Source of the DNA: Scatophagus argus
Lineage: Eukaryota > Chordata > Actinopteri > Scatophagidae
Assembly: GCF_020382885.2 (NCBI RefSeq)
Contig: NC_058495.1
Location: forward strand, 19,388,127-19,452,126
DNA length: 64,000 bases
Direction of reading: 5' to 3'
Shown: one piece after another, positions 1-22,154 of the stretch
How the letters are laid out: every line of letters starts with the position of its first letter
Numbering within the stretch: the stretch's first letter is position 1
Notes under the pieces: generated by a model
Seen by the model: only the letters and a program-made list of their open reading frames with translations
Database searches by the model: none
Told to the model about the DNA's origin: nothing
Position numbers and translations under genes: made by a program

Positions 1-69
1 TCAATATGTATAACCATAATTAGTAAGTTTGTCAATATATACTTAAAAGGTGACCGATAGAGCAACTGC

Positions 70-141
70 TCCCTGGTGGTCTAGTGGTTAGGATTCGGCG
101 CTCTCACCGCCGCGGCCCGGGTTCGATTCCCGGTCAGGGAA
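70..141 (+). tRNA. tRNA-Glu (CTC), copy 1
   Basis: This is a complete 72-nt cloverleaf. The acceptor stem pairs TCCCTGG with the terminal TCAGGGA, followed by discriminator A. The anticodon loop is CTCTCAC, giving anticodon CTC, closed by a CGGCG/CGCCG stem. The internal B box reads GGTTCGATTCC. A short T run at 148-151 can end Pol III transcription. The sequence matches the vertebrate tRNA-Glu(CTC) consensus as I remember it. It lies antisense to mustn1, probably inside its last intron. Confidence 0.96.
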
Positions 142-987
<846 letters not shown>

Positions 988-1094
988 GGTGACTGAAGCT
1001 GGTGCACTGATTCCACAGACAGCTCTTTCCAGAGTGATAGATTCACTGGTTGTTTTTCTTAGTGTGTGTCTTTGTCTCCCAGCAGTCCTGACAA

Positions 1095-1102
1095 TATATA
1101 TA
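1095..1102 (-). promoter_or_regulatory. mustn1 TATA box
   Basis: TATATATA on the minus strand lies about 110 bases upstream of the mustn1 ATG at 987. This fits a TATA-driven tissue-specific promoter with transcription starting near 1065-1070. Confidence 0.6.
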
Positions 1103-1202
1103 GTCCTGGTGAAGATCCAGTGAGTCAGTCAGACCCCCTCACTTTCTGTCCCACTCTGCCTGTTGTCAGTGTGTATAATTAGGTGTGACGTGAGGGATGA
1201 TG

Positions 1203-1254
1203 CAGCTGGAATGGGTCTCCCATCTTTTACGATAAGCTTACAGGCCAACAGCTG
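1203..1254. promoter_or_regulatory. Pair of CAGCTG E-boxes upstream of mustn1
   Basis: CAGCTG occurs at 1203-1208 and again at 1249-1254, about 100 and 150 bases upstream of the TATA box. CAGCTG is a MyoD-family type E-box, and mustn1 is muscle-expressed in other vertebrates. Regulation by myogenic factors is inference. Confidence 0.4.
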
Positions 1255-1259
1255 ATAAT

Positions 1260-2830
1260 TCGGGACACAACACAAGAGGCTGTCCACCCACCCACCTCCT
1301 CTGGCAGGCATAGCCTATTTTTTTAAAGGTGGTGAGGGACTTGGCCCTAAAACCGTATCAAGAGTTCCCACCAACAAGCAACACCTCCCTGAAGCTCCGG
1401 TGGTTGTGGCTCTGCCTGGTCATTGCTAAGACTTGATTTAAGCCTGAGGGAATGTCTTCTTGGGTCTTATAAAAAAGCATTTCCAGACAGTTACCGCATG
1501 AACCGACAAAATGAGTGCTGAACGACGAAAAGACTCGCTAAACTATTCCTCTGTCCTGTTTGAGTGAGGGCCATTGGTGTTTTTCTAATCTGAGTCATAC
1601 AGCAAGTGTTCAGGTATTCAAATGTGGGCCCCACACAACACACACCACAACATATCCTTTACCATTGGGTGTAGAAAGTATAATACACAAAAGTAAAGCT
1701 CCAAAAGCAATATCCAGTTGCTGAGCAAATAAACAAAAAAAAGCAAATTAGCAATATGAAAGAATGCAAGCTGGCAAAACGAATAATATGTTTATCATGA
1801 CAGCTCTGAAATCAGTATTAGTGTGTTCAATTTCATTTTGATGAATGCACAATATCGTATAATTTTCTCTGTTTACTGAATACAATCTACATTAAGTGTG
1901 TGATGTGATGTCAAGGTATATTTTAGGCCGGAACAAGTAAGCAAAGAAAACTGTAGTCGTAAGAAGTGGCATCATAATCTGAAACTGACTGACAAAGTGA
2001 CTCACTATTTTAAAAATTACAATCTCAGTGACGCGGAGAGCATCTGAAAGCTGGTTTCGCTCTTTCAGTCACATCACATTGGTATAATCTTACAATCTGA
2101 GAGTAAGCATATGTCCAAATTTAAACACTTCAAAATTTAGAGAAATGGGAAGAAAAGCAAAAACACACAATCTCACAACTACTTATTCTGCTTTCAACTT
2201 AATCTTGTTTCCATGTTAGCCATCTGCTTACGATAAAAAAAAAAGATATGTTTGTGAAGATGCTTGGGCCTCTCCAAGTGCAAGGTTGAAGATAACGAGA
2301 TAAACTGTGCGTGTATGTATGTTTATCCACTCTGATGGGTTAATTATCTCTCTCATCCCCGTCTAACAACCACTGTGGCATTACAACCAGTACTTGAAGC
2401 TCCACAAGTGGCTTTTAAAATCATGAATACTTGGTGTTACTGGGGACGGAGGAGAAAAACACAACAATCACAGGAAATGATATGATTGTGTCTGGCGTGT
2501 GGTGGGTGAAATAATGCCATGCAGTCGAACTAATAAATGGCAAATTAGCGTTTGTGTGTTAACTGTAACGATGAGACAAGATGTAATGTATTTTTTAAGA
2601 GCCTCTAAATAACAACCATGACTGTAGATGCTAAATGCGTGTCTTGCCTTAGATGTTTCTGCTGAGGGGTCTATTTTTGGACACAAAATCATGGCCGAAG
2701 GTCGGGTGACTAATGGCGACCACACCTCTCCCGAAGCCTCAAACCGTTGCGTCTCATGTTAAAGGATTAATATTACGCATAAAACCTTTCAAAAAAACAC
2801 TTATCAATAAGAGATGTAGTCTTGCCGTCA
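1260..2830. other. Intergenic DNA between mustn1 and stimate
   Basis: I see no coding block, RNA gene or clear transposon here. The sequence is AT-rich with short homopolymers. Open frames in it show no splice context and no recognisable protein. Confidence 0.5.
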
Positions 2831-2902
2831 TCCCTGGTGGTCTAGTGGTTAGGATTCGGCGCTCTCACCGCCGCGGCCCGGGTTCGATTCCCGGTCAGGG
2901 AA
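2831..2902 (+). tRNA. tRNA-Glu (CTC), copy 2
   Basis: Base-for-base identical to the copy at 70-141 over all 72 nt, with anticodon CTC. TTTT follows at 2907-2910. It lies between mustn1 and the predicted stimate polyadenylation site. Its flanks share nothing obvious with those of copy 1. Confidence 0.96.
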
Positions 2903-2980
2903 CACCTTTTGGTAAGACACGATATAGACAATACCACAAACTTTAGCACAAATCAATCACACAACGAGTGTTTCACTTCC

Positions 2981-2986
2981 TTTATT
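2981..2986 (-). promoter_or_regulatory. Candidate stimate polyadenylation signal
   Basis: TTTATT on the plus strand is AATAAA on the minus strand, about 1.77 kb downstream of the stimate stop codon. It is the best candidate end for a long stimate 3' UTR. An earlier site cannot be excluded. Confidence 0.4.
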
Positions 2987-4755
2987 GGAAAGGCATTTAA
3001 AATGATAATCCTCCTCCATCGTTTGCTTTTGTAACCATCTTTGCAAAACACTAAAAGCCCTCTTTGTCTTGGTTGGCCATTAACGGCTGCTTGATGCTGG
3101 ACGTTCTCCCATTAAAATGCTCACGTCATTTATTCCTTGCCAACATGCCAAAAACATCATAATGAAATCATGACCATTACCACCGTCATCACAGTCACAG
3201 TTTATGCCAATCTCCCTTTACTTTAAAGAGGACCAGCAGTCATACTTAACAGCACACACTAACACATGCATCCAGTACATGCCCGTATATACATGTATAT
3301 TTTATGTATATACTAGCATGCACACACAAAATAAACACACACACACTCTTTCTCCCAACTGTCTGGTCCACAGTCACTTAACAGTTTAGAGGTCTATGCA
3401 TGTAACATTCTTAACATCAGAGCCTGCTGAATGCTGCTTAATGCCTGAAGATCTGGAGCTCTGGATAAAACAGTCATCAAAAACCTCAATCAAACAAACA
3501 AACAAAAAACAAACAAAACACCTGCTGGTAATTTCACTCAGGCACATTATTGTAACCCCCCCCCCCCAAAAAAAAAGAAAAGAAAAGAAAAAAAAAATCA
3601 CACAAACACAAAAGGAAAGAGGAAAATTGTGAAAAATGGGAAATTGTGCAAGAAATGGTTCCCATATCTACTCTCCCCAATGGAGTGAAGGAATAAAGAA
3701 CACTTTTGGAACAAGCATAGTCACATTTTTGGCCCAAAAATTACACTCAAAACGTAAAAGACATTCAAAGACAAAAAAACACATCAGTTAAACGGTCACA
3801 AACAAACTGCAGTCTTGTGCCTACAGACGACACTGGCTGAGCTGATATTAGAACGATGTTACAGTGTGGTGCTTGCAGTACTACAGGTTTACCAGTTGAA
3901 AAGGTTCAGTCAGAAGATAAAAACGGAAGGTTACTGCAAGCATTAATGTGCTCTCCTTTTGACATGAGTAACACCACATAGAAGATATACCGTAGTAAAG
4001 TGTTTAACAGCTGGGAAGTGTTAAGAGTTGCATTAATACAGTGATTTTAAACACTGACATAATGTTCCTCTAAATTTGAGACGTTTCCAACTCTACACAC
4101 CCTCTCTCTCTCTCACACACACACTCACACACACAATCAGGCTATGGTAGTATGGCTACATGGGAAACCAAAGGACAAAGATTACATTAAATCTATACCA
4201 GGAATACAATCACTTTAGAAGACATGTTAGACTATCAAATGAAACCAACTTTTTTTAACAGTTTTGTTTGCATGACATTTGGTTCTGTTGTGGCATTCGA
4301 GATTTGTCCAACCAAACCTGATCCTGGGCAGGTGCTCCCATACACACTGCTACCAAAGTATTAAACCAGTTTATTGAACGGTTTCCTGCCACACGTGCAT
4401 AAAGGACTTGGTTTGACTCCTTTTCCTTCCTCTTTAAACACAACGCGTGCCCCAGGTGTGCCATGCTGAAATGCAACAGTGGTCTGAAGTACCTGGTTGA
4501 ACTGCAGAAATATCTCCCATAAATCCCAGGTTGGACACAGTTTATACAGAAGTCCTCCAGTAGTCAACAGTAAAGGGAATTCGTCTACAGTACATACTTC
4601 TGTCATCAAAGGGCATCCTGTGTTTGAAAGGATCACGTCATTTCCTAAGGCTGAAAAGTCTGTGGAGGTATTGGGGGGGGGCAGGGTGTACATGTGGGCC
4701 TGTGAGGTGAACAGGTACCAGAGGAAATCGTAGCAGTTTTAGCCAGGCACGCAGG
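2987..4755 (-). other. Probable stimate 3' UTR
   Basis: This region follows the stimate stop codon without a recognisable splice site and runs to the AATAAA at 2981-2986. It contains a poly-C tract near 3557 and a CT/CA-rich tract near 4100. Its short open frames look like chance. Confidence 0.4.
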
Positions 4756-14585
<9,830 letters not shown>

Positions 14586-15420
14586 GGGGCAGAAGAACCG
14601 AACGAGACAAATTAATAAAGTCAACAGCAGAAGCTTCTCACACAGCCTCTGCGTCCTTCCCAGTCCTCTCCAACAATTCTTGGTCAACTAATCGATATGC
14701 TATGCAGGACAGTCTTAGGTGAAAGATGGTGGCATCCTCTCCCTTCCAAGCGCACACTCATTCTCCTTCAGGCGTCCATACAACCATAGATGTTGCCATG
14801 ACAGAAGTAAAACCGTCAGTCAAAACGCTTACTGGAAGTTGCTATAACGTACTTCGTAGCTTAAACCGACTCGTATGCACACTTTTAAAAACCGAGCTGC
14901 AACATTAGAAATGATTTGGAAGCTCCCCACAACAATGAAGACCTTTCCTGCCTCAAACGAGCTAACATCAGTGACAGACAAGGCAGCTAAAACCCGTGTC
15001 ATGTAACGACAAAAAAGAGACAAAATCACGGTTATAATTTATTTTAAAGAGCTGGTGTGCGGCGCAGGTCCACCAGAGCGAAGCGAAATTTTGCCGACAG
15101 TCAAACGTCCATAGCGAAAAGGAGATGCTGAGATGCTATCACTGCCTACCTCGCTAGCCTCCAAGCTACCTACTCAGCTCCATAAAGCTAACGCTAAGCT
15201 AGCAAACTTCTGTTTTCTCGAGGACGTTGAAAACAGCGTGCACACCGGTTAGTCGTGACGTTAACGCCTGTAAAAACAGCTCGTCTGAATATAGAAAAAC
15301 CGAGTAAAAATAATGGCAGATCACGGCTAGCGTTCATCCAGCTGCTTCCCTGCCCAGCAGTGCCCACTCATGTTGACAGACGTTGTCATGTGACCTGCAC
15401 GGCCACGAAATGCAATCTGG
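14586..15420 (-). promoter_or_regulatory. stimate 5' UTR and promoter region
   Basis: The region upstream of the stimate ATG is richer in CpG than its surroundings from about 14480 to 15420. It has no TATA box at a sensible distance, which fits a housekeeping-type promoter. GTCATGTGAC, an E-box-like palindrome, lies at 15385-15394. The start of transcription cannot be fixed from sequence. Confidence 0.4.
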
Positions 15421-17192
15421 GAAATGTATGACAAACGCCAGGCACCGTCTAAAATGCATGTTCACAGTTTTAATTGCAGTCTTTCTATTTAAATAGCAGT
15501 TATAATTTTAAAACTTGAAACAAAAAGCTGTTCCATTGCATTAGGTACAGCGGAAAGTACAAGCAAATGAGTAAACAAAGAAACCCACAGAGGTTTTACT
15601 CACAAAAAAGGAAGCACTTTACAGGAAATCACACTACAGCAACTGGTAAAAAAACAAAAACAAATGAGGGGAAAAACTGATTTACAAAAGCATTTTGAGA
15701 ATATCTTCTTGTTTTAAAACTGTCCATGTATCATTAAGTTAACTGTTAAAAATAATGACTTCAATGATATGAAATGGCTCATACAATCAACTGTATGTGG
15801 ATTTGTTTTAACCATATGCCCCATATGAGAAGGTTTAGGCCTATTCTGTGCAAATATATTGGATATTTGGGGCATTTACACATTGCTTATGCAGAGAGTT
15901 AATTGCTCAATAGATTTTTTTTCTTTCACCCTGTTGTTCTAGAAGATATTTAGTTATATACACTATATACAAACATGCACCGTCATATTTGCATGCCACC
16001 ATACAGTGCATGGTTTTGCTTGTGCTTGCATTACAGAATCCTTGCACTGTAAACTGCTCTTGCTTGCTGTAGAAGCTTGAACTAAAAAATGAAAACCCCC
16101 CTTAATAGCAGTTTTTGAGCAGATTTCTTGCTGGATAACATTTGCAAATGGCGTTAGTACCGTACACATATCTGCTGTTCACACTACAATCAAATTACAA
16201 CAACTCACTCAATTCATTTCATTGTAGCTTGCTGTGACTCTTTTAAATCTATCATCAGTACATCTACTTTAATATTACCCCTAGTTTTTACATTTAATTG
16301 TGTGCAATTTATTTTTGCTTAATTAATGGGCCAAATGATCTCTTCAGGATATTTTAAGCGAGTCTCTACAAACCATGAGACAAACAATCCCAATCTGTTG
16401 GTACTCCAAGTTACATCTAGGCGCTTTTGCAGTGGAAAAACAGTGCTTCTAAGTGCTTCAATGTAAGTGGGCAGTCATATACCACGTGTGCACTCGACCA
16501 CGCCAATACTGTTGAGCATCTTTTCCGTAAAATTAGACTTCAGTGTGAGAGTCACCACGTTTGACTGCAGCAGATAAAAGCAAACTAGTATGATGTGACA
16601 CGTAAAAGCTGTAATTCAGTGGCGTTCTCTTTTTGAGACGGCAGAACAGGCTGAAAATCATGAATGTAAACAACAGAGAGATGGGTTTATAACACTGGTG
16701 CTCAGTCACTCTTCCCCATACTGAGAGGAATTAGAAGAGAAGAGTTCCAGGCACTCTGAAGACACAAATAAGTTAAGAAGCCTTTATTAGAACATAGCTA
16801 AAACACAACCCCTTGCAGCTTGAAAGCAAGTCCTTGATGATAGCTTGCTGTTTTCTTTTATTTTTTTGTGGCAAAACGAAGTGGAATCAATAAAGGCTTT
16901 TACACTTATTTGTAATATTAAAGTGCCTTGAATTTTTCAGTCTCTAATTCCTACCCTGTGTCTCTGAATGAATTTAGACTTTATATAGCTCATCTTCTTT
17001 GTTCTTTTCCAATGATCGGAAAATTTTGCTTTTGTCCATCTCATGTTCCTGTTTGTCCGAGACGATGTGGCATACGCAGGATTCTAAAAGGATGTCCAGT
17101 GTTAGAAAAGTCAGAATGGGAAAATACAGTGTTTTTCACAGGATCAATACACAGAACAGGATGTACTCGAGTCCATGTTCATTCTCCGCCAG
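15421..17192 (-). other. sfmbt1 3' UTR and spacer before stimate
   Basis: This follows the sfmbt1 stop codon. Candidate AATAAA signals (minus strand) lie at 16783-16788 and 16308-16313. I cannot say which is used. No other gene is seen. Confidence 0.4.
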
Positions 17193-20100
17193 CTACGTGG
17201 CAAACTGCTGATAAAATGCCAGCTTGACCCTCTCAATGTGGTGGCACAGCTTAATAGCCGGTCCCAGCTTCAGGTCCATACACTCTTGCACTGTTGGGAG
17301 GTTCAGCAGCAGCAGTGCCTGTCCATCAATCTCCTATAACAACATAAATTCGCATGAGATGCAGTTTCTACAATTAGTTTTGGGTCGGCTATCTGGTAAA
17401 GTGATGTTCTGTATTCATCAATATGGATACAAGTGTATAATGCACTTACTGAAATAGAGTTAAGCCTGAGTATTTCTTACCTGATCCAGGAAAATCCGTG
17501 CAAGAGGTGCACAGTCAGTGGTCCTGATGAAGCGAACCACATCGGTAACGCTCCACTCCAGCGGGCTGGTGTCCAAACACAACTTCTGAGGAGGCTCAGT
17601 CTTTGAGGTCTATAAACACACAGACAGGATGAGTCAGACAGAGATCTCCCAGCTGAAATGGAAACGTTCACAGCTCATTTTAACCCTTACAATTGACGCT
17701 GAGAAGAAAAAGGTATCAGACCTTAACATTTCTTAAAAGAAACACTGGCTGTTTCAGTCTTGCTGACTTCCTCATGAGCTGCTTAGAGGAAGTTAAAGTC
17801 ATGGTGAAAATATTATTCAGAATTATGTTGAAATGGATTAGTTTGTTGTGTTTGATGGAAGGGGCAGACGGTTGTGTATTCATTAAAGATAAACTGCCTA
17901 CAAAGTAAACTTTGATATGAAATTTCCAGAAGATAATATTTTCAGATTGTTTGAGTATTTAGTCATATGAAAACTCTTCTACCTTTGGTGATGGAGGGCG
18001 GTTCTCATCATCAGAGAATGAAGGTGAGCGGGGTTTCCGGCGCCGGCGCGTTGGCCTTGGTGTCGCCGGTGGGGAGGGGGATGGGGTGGTCGGCTGGGAC
18101 TTCCCAACCGATTGTTCAGAATCGTCCTGGAGATCATCTTGCAGCTCTGAGCCGGAATCTTCACTCAGAGAATCGTCTTCATCCAGATCTTCTTCCTCTC
18201 CACTTCCCTGGGAGCAAAAGACAACAAACAGTCTACTCAAAACAGATTCAAGTAAACTGTGAGGAGGAACCAAAGAGAACAATGTTCACCTGATAGAACC
18301 AAAGAAACGAAGAGAAACGCATGTGTTACCTGTGGAGACCCAGCAGGCGTGTTGTCCACTGAAGCTGAGGAGCGTCTCTTCTTATGGACAAAGAGCTGCT
18401 TCCTCCTCTTCCTCCTCCTCCCTCTTCTCTTCACTCCACCCTCCAGGTTGGAGTGGCCCCCGGGTGGACGGCCAACACGTTTACTCTTCTTCTTTCCATA
18501 GTAATATGCTGGTGATAAAACAACAGGCTTCTTGTGTAAAGTTGCATTCGACATGTCTGGGAGATGTTAATACATCCTTGAGATACACTGAAGTGAACTG
18601 ATCGAACAGATTTCAGACATATATTTTTAAATATATATATTTTCTAAAGGAAGAGCATTTGCCTGGGTCCAGATGTTCAAATCAGCCCTCGTCACAGACT
18701 TGGGTGATTCTGACAGATGTAGATGGAATGTAACGAGCTGACAATTTGGTTTGATATACACAAGAAAAGCGTGTTGAGGATATGTGCTTTCTGGAGTGAT
18801 ATGAAAACAAGAAAGAGGATAGAGAAAGTGTAATCATTTGTCTGTTGCTATCAAATTGCATCAGTTTCTTAATCTCAAAACTGCAGTGCAGCAGCAAGTA
18901 AACATATCAAACAAATCTGTGACTTTGGTTAGTTCAGCAGAAGATGAAAGAGGCCGACTCTGACACATTTTCAGAAAAATATACTTGCTCATTCATTGCC
19001 TGTGGAGGGTTATTGCAAATTCTAAATCACAAACTCTATACCCCTGCTTCACAGAACCCTTTTATTCATTAGGGAGGCATTTATGTGCTCATTCATGATT
19101 TCTATTCATGAGTAACACAAAAAGAAAAGAGAATGAAGCTTTCTGAAAACAGAAAAATGAATGAGCTTTGTGTTAAATAAGAGCGGATTTGAATCATGTT
19201 TAGAATTAAGATCACGTCTAACGAGGGTGTATTCAGATTTGCAATTAGAGGCTATGTTCGTTGTCTCCCTCGATAAGAAAGCAGCCTCCCCAGATCACCT
19301 GATAAAAATCATCTGAAGGCTCAACAACCAGTAGTCTCTAGATCTGCAAACCACCTACTGTATTTGGTCTTGGTGAGGACAGAGCAGTTCTCAGAACAGT
19401 GGTCCAGAACCATGCGAGGTCCAAACAGATTTGGGCAGCATTCTAGCTTGATGCAGGTTTTCCTGCAGAAGTCCGCCACACGGTCTGCAGTGCGGACAAT
19501 TTCCACAGTGGCCCGGTAACTCTTTCCCTTGTACCTGACATTTAAAGAACAAGTTGAACAGTGATAAATCAACATTGTTTATATTTTCACACAGTAGAAG
19601 GCTGAAAAAAATGACGTGCACATTTTCAAAAACAAAAAGGTGAAATGTATCCCAGTCTTCTTGCTCGCTAAAGCTTCAATTACGTTCACGTTTGATCTAA
19701 CAAGGTTGATACGACCAGCAAGGTCTCTATCTCAGATGCTGTCGGCTAAATTCACAGCTTTAATGAAGTATCAGGAGCAGATATTTATTTTCACTTGTGC
19801 TTTGAAGTACAGGTTTAATCCAGCATGTGTCCTTAAACAGGCCAGCTGTGAACACTCCTACTTTTCCTGCAGGTTGTCTACAGAGCAAAGAATTTTGAGC
19901 TAAGCTTTAATGGCGTTTCCCCTCACTTGGCTTTGAGTGTCTCTCCATGGCCTTGCCAGCGGCTCTCCTGGTCCAGCTGCAGCTCTCTCAGCACTCGGCT
20001 GGGCTTGTATGCCGAATTTATCAGCAGAGTCAATACCTGAATGCAAGACAAGCATAGAATTGCAACACTTACAGGTTATCTGCAGATTAGAGGACGTTAA

Positions 20101-22071
20101 CCATTAACTAGATGCCTGTAATTGCAACCCATTAATACAGACGGGGTTTTTATTTTTCAGTGGTTTGTTAGTGTGTAGCATTTTAACAACAGTCACCATA
20201 TTCATTCTGAGACAAGACTTTCATTCTGTGCTTCATATGCAAAGCAGAAGCACGCAGATAATTATTCACCATACTCATTCTTCTTATTTTTCATACGTAT
20301 GTGAAAATCAAAGTCCCATAAGGAATAAAGGAAAAAAAAAACGCACTCAACTTTGAGGCCATGTTACTTTGTAATAATTAGACCGTCTGAAACGATCGTA
20401 AAACCTGGGACTTAAATCAGGAAACTGACACATAACTTTCACTTTCACATAACATCACTCCAAAGTTTCCTTCAATGGTCAAACTAGCTAGTTAGCCACT
20501 CTATTGTTTACTATTGTTTGTATTCCTCACTTGTGATTAAGCATGACAATTCATTTTGGTGGCAATGGCGGTTCTTACTTCACAACGTCATCAAAGTATA
20601 TTCTGTTACTGTTTTGACTGAGACAGCGCCAGCAGCTGAAATTGCATGCTGTGCATTTAAGTCGTATGGGATGACACCTGTTTTTTGGTGCTTTTCTTCC
20701 AGTGAACAGCTGGACTAGGCCCCTCACCTCTTTGAGCACAAGGACACAGTTTCCAGGGCCAATGAACTGAGGCAGCTCCGCAATGCGTCCCTTGTTAAGG
20801 TAAGGCCCAGAAAAGCAACGGTGATTGAAGTAGATCTTGGGACAGCAGTATTTCCCATTGCCCTGTCCTGCACGTGGACACAGAATGAGATACAAATGAT
20901 GAAATGACCACCAACTGCACACACAGTCAGCAGACGGGGCATATCACAGTGTAGAATCTTTCAGTAAGACATGCCGCTCACCTGTCTCTGACTGGCTGGG
21001 CATCTGCTGCTTGACAGCGTCAGGTGACGAGGACTTTGGTGGAGTTCGGCTATAAAGTGATGAAAATTGAGTCATATGTTAAAAGGCGATCAGACTCTAT
21101 CAGTTTAAATGAAACAGTCAACTGTACCATCTTTCCTTTCACACTCACTGTTTCTCAGGCTGCACCACAGCAATCTTCCTCTCTTTTTCAACTGAAAAAT
21201 AAAAGAAAGACTAATGTGTGCTGAGTCACACTTTGCATTCTGCCACTAATTTGGTCAGGGGTAAAAAACAGATTTGATTTTGCATTAGTATCAGCCTCAT
21301 TAAGGCAGATGTGCGAGAGCCCACTATGATGACTCATGTTGTATACCTGAGGGTTTGATGGGGTAGACGAGTGGATAACCGTTTGTCTCACACCAGCTGA
21401 CAGGAAAGATATCGAGGGAGTCCACATGAACTATGAGCTCCGGCATGGGCTGCTTCAGTCCTGTACACACACATACATAGCGACTAGAAAATCACTTTCA
21501 GCACTGATTGCGGATGCCAGATTCAGCTAGAGCAATTGGAAGTCACATACCACACCTTGACATTATGTTGTGTTGAATGTAATAAGAGCTACAATTCTAA
21601 CTGAACAAATTATATACTGACAAAGTTAAATTAAAATGTTGTGTCTGTGGTGTGTAACACTAATTGCTGCCTGTCTAATAAACTGCGTTATCACCAAAGC
21701 ATTTTTTTCAGTCTCTTGTAGTAAGCGGATATAAAATAAGCATTCCCCTCTTTTCCATAGGGAAAAAGTGAGGTAGCTACTCTACTAGGGAGAAATTCAG
21801 ATTAGATCCACATTTGTTAAGGGTCTACATCACATGGCCTTTAATGTGGTGCCATCTCACCTTCCAGGCTGAGCCAAATGTATTGTCCTTTGACCCTGGC
21901 GACAGTTGCCACGTGAATGTTTTCGGGTGACAGCGGGTTGACGGCCTCCAGTTTCATGGCCTCTTTGAAGCTGTGGTCGCTCTGCTCCTGGCAGGGAAAC
22001 AGGGAGGAGAGGGAAATCACTCAAGTGTGATTTCATGAAATATATGCAGGTATACATACCAATACCTGTAA

Positions 22072-22104
<33 letters not shown>

Positions 22105-22109
22105 GAGAG

Positions 22110-22154
<45 letters not shown>

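Noticed and set aside
4255-4733. Overlapping open frames of 73-110 aa on both strands
   Set aside because: They fall in the probable stimate 3' UTR, lack homology and have no splice or codon-bias support.
14586-14687. N-terminal extension of stimate with a hydrophobic segment
   Set aside because: The open frame upstream of Met at 14585 begins at a TTG, not an ATG, and the extension has no counterpart in the family as I recall it.
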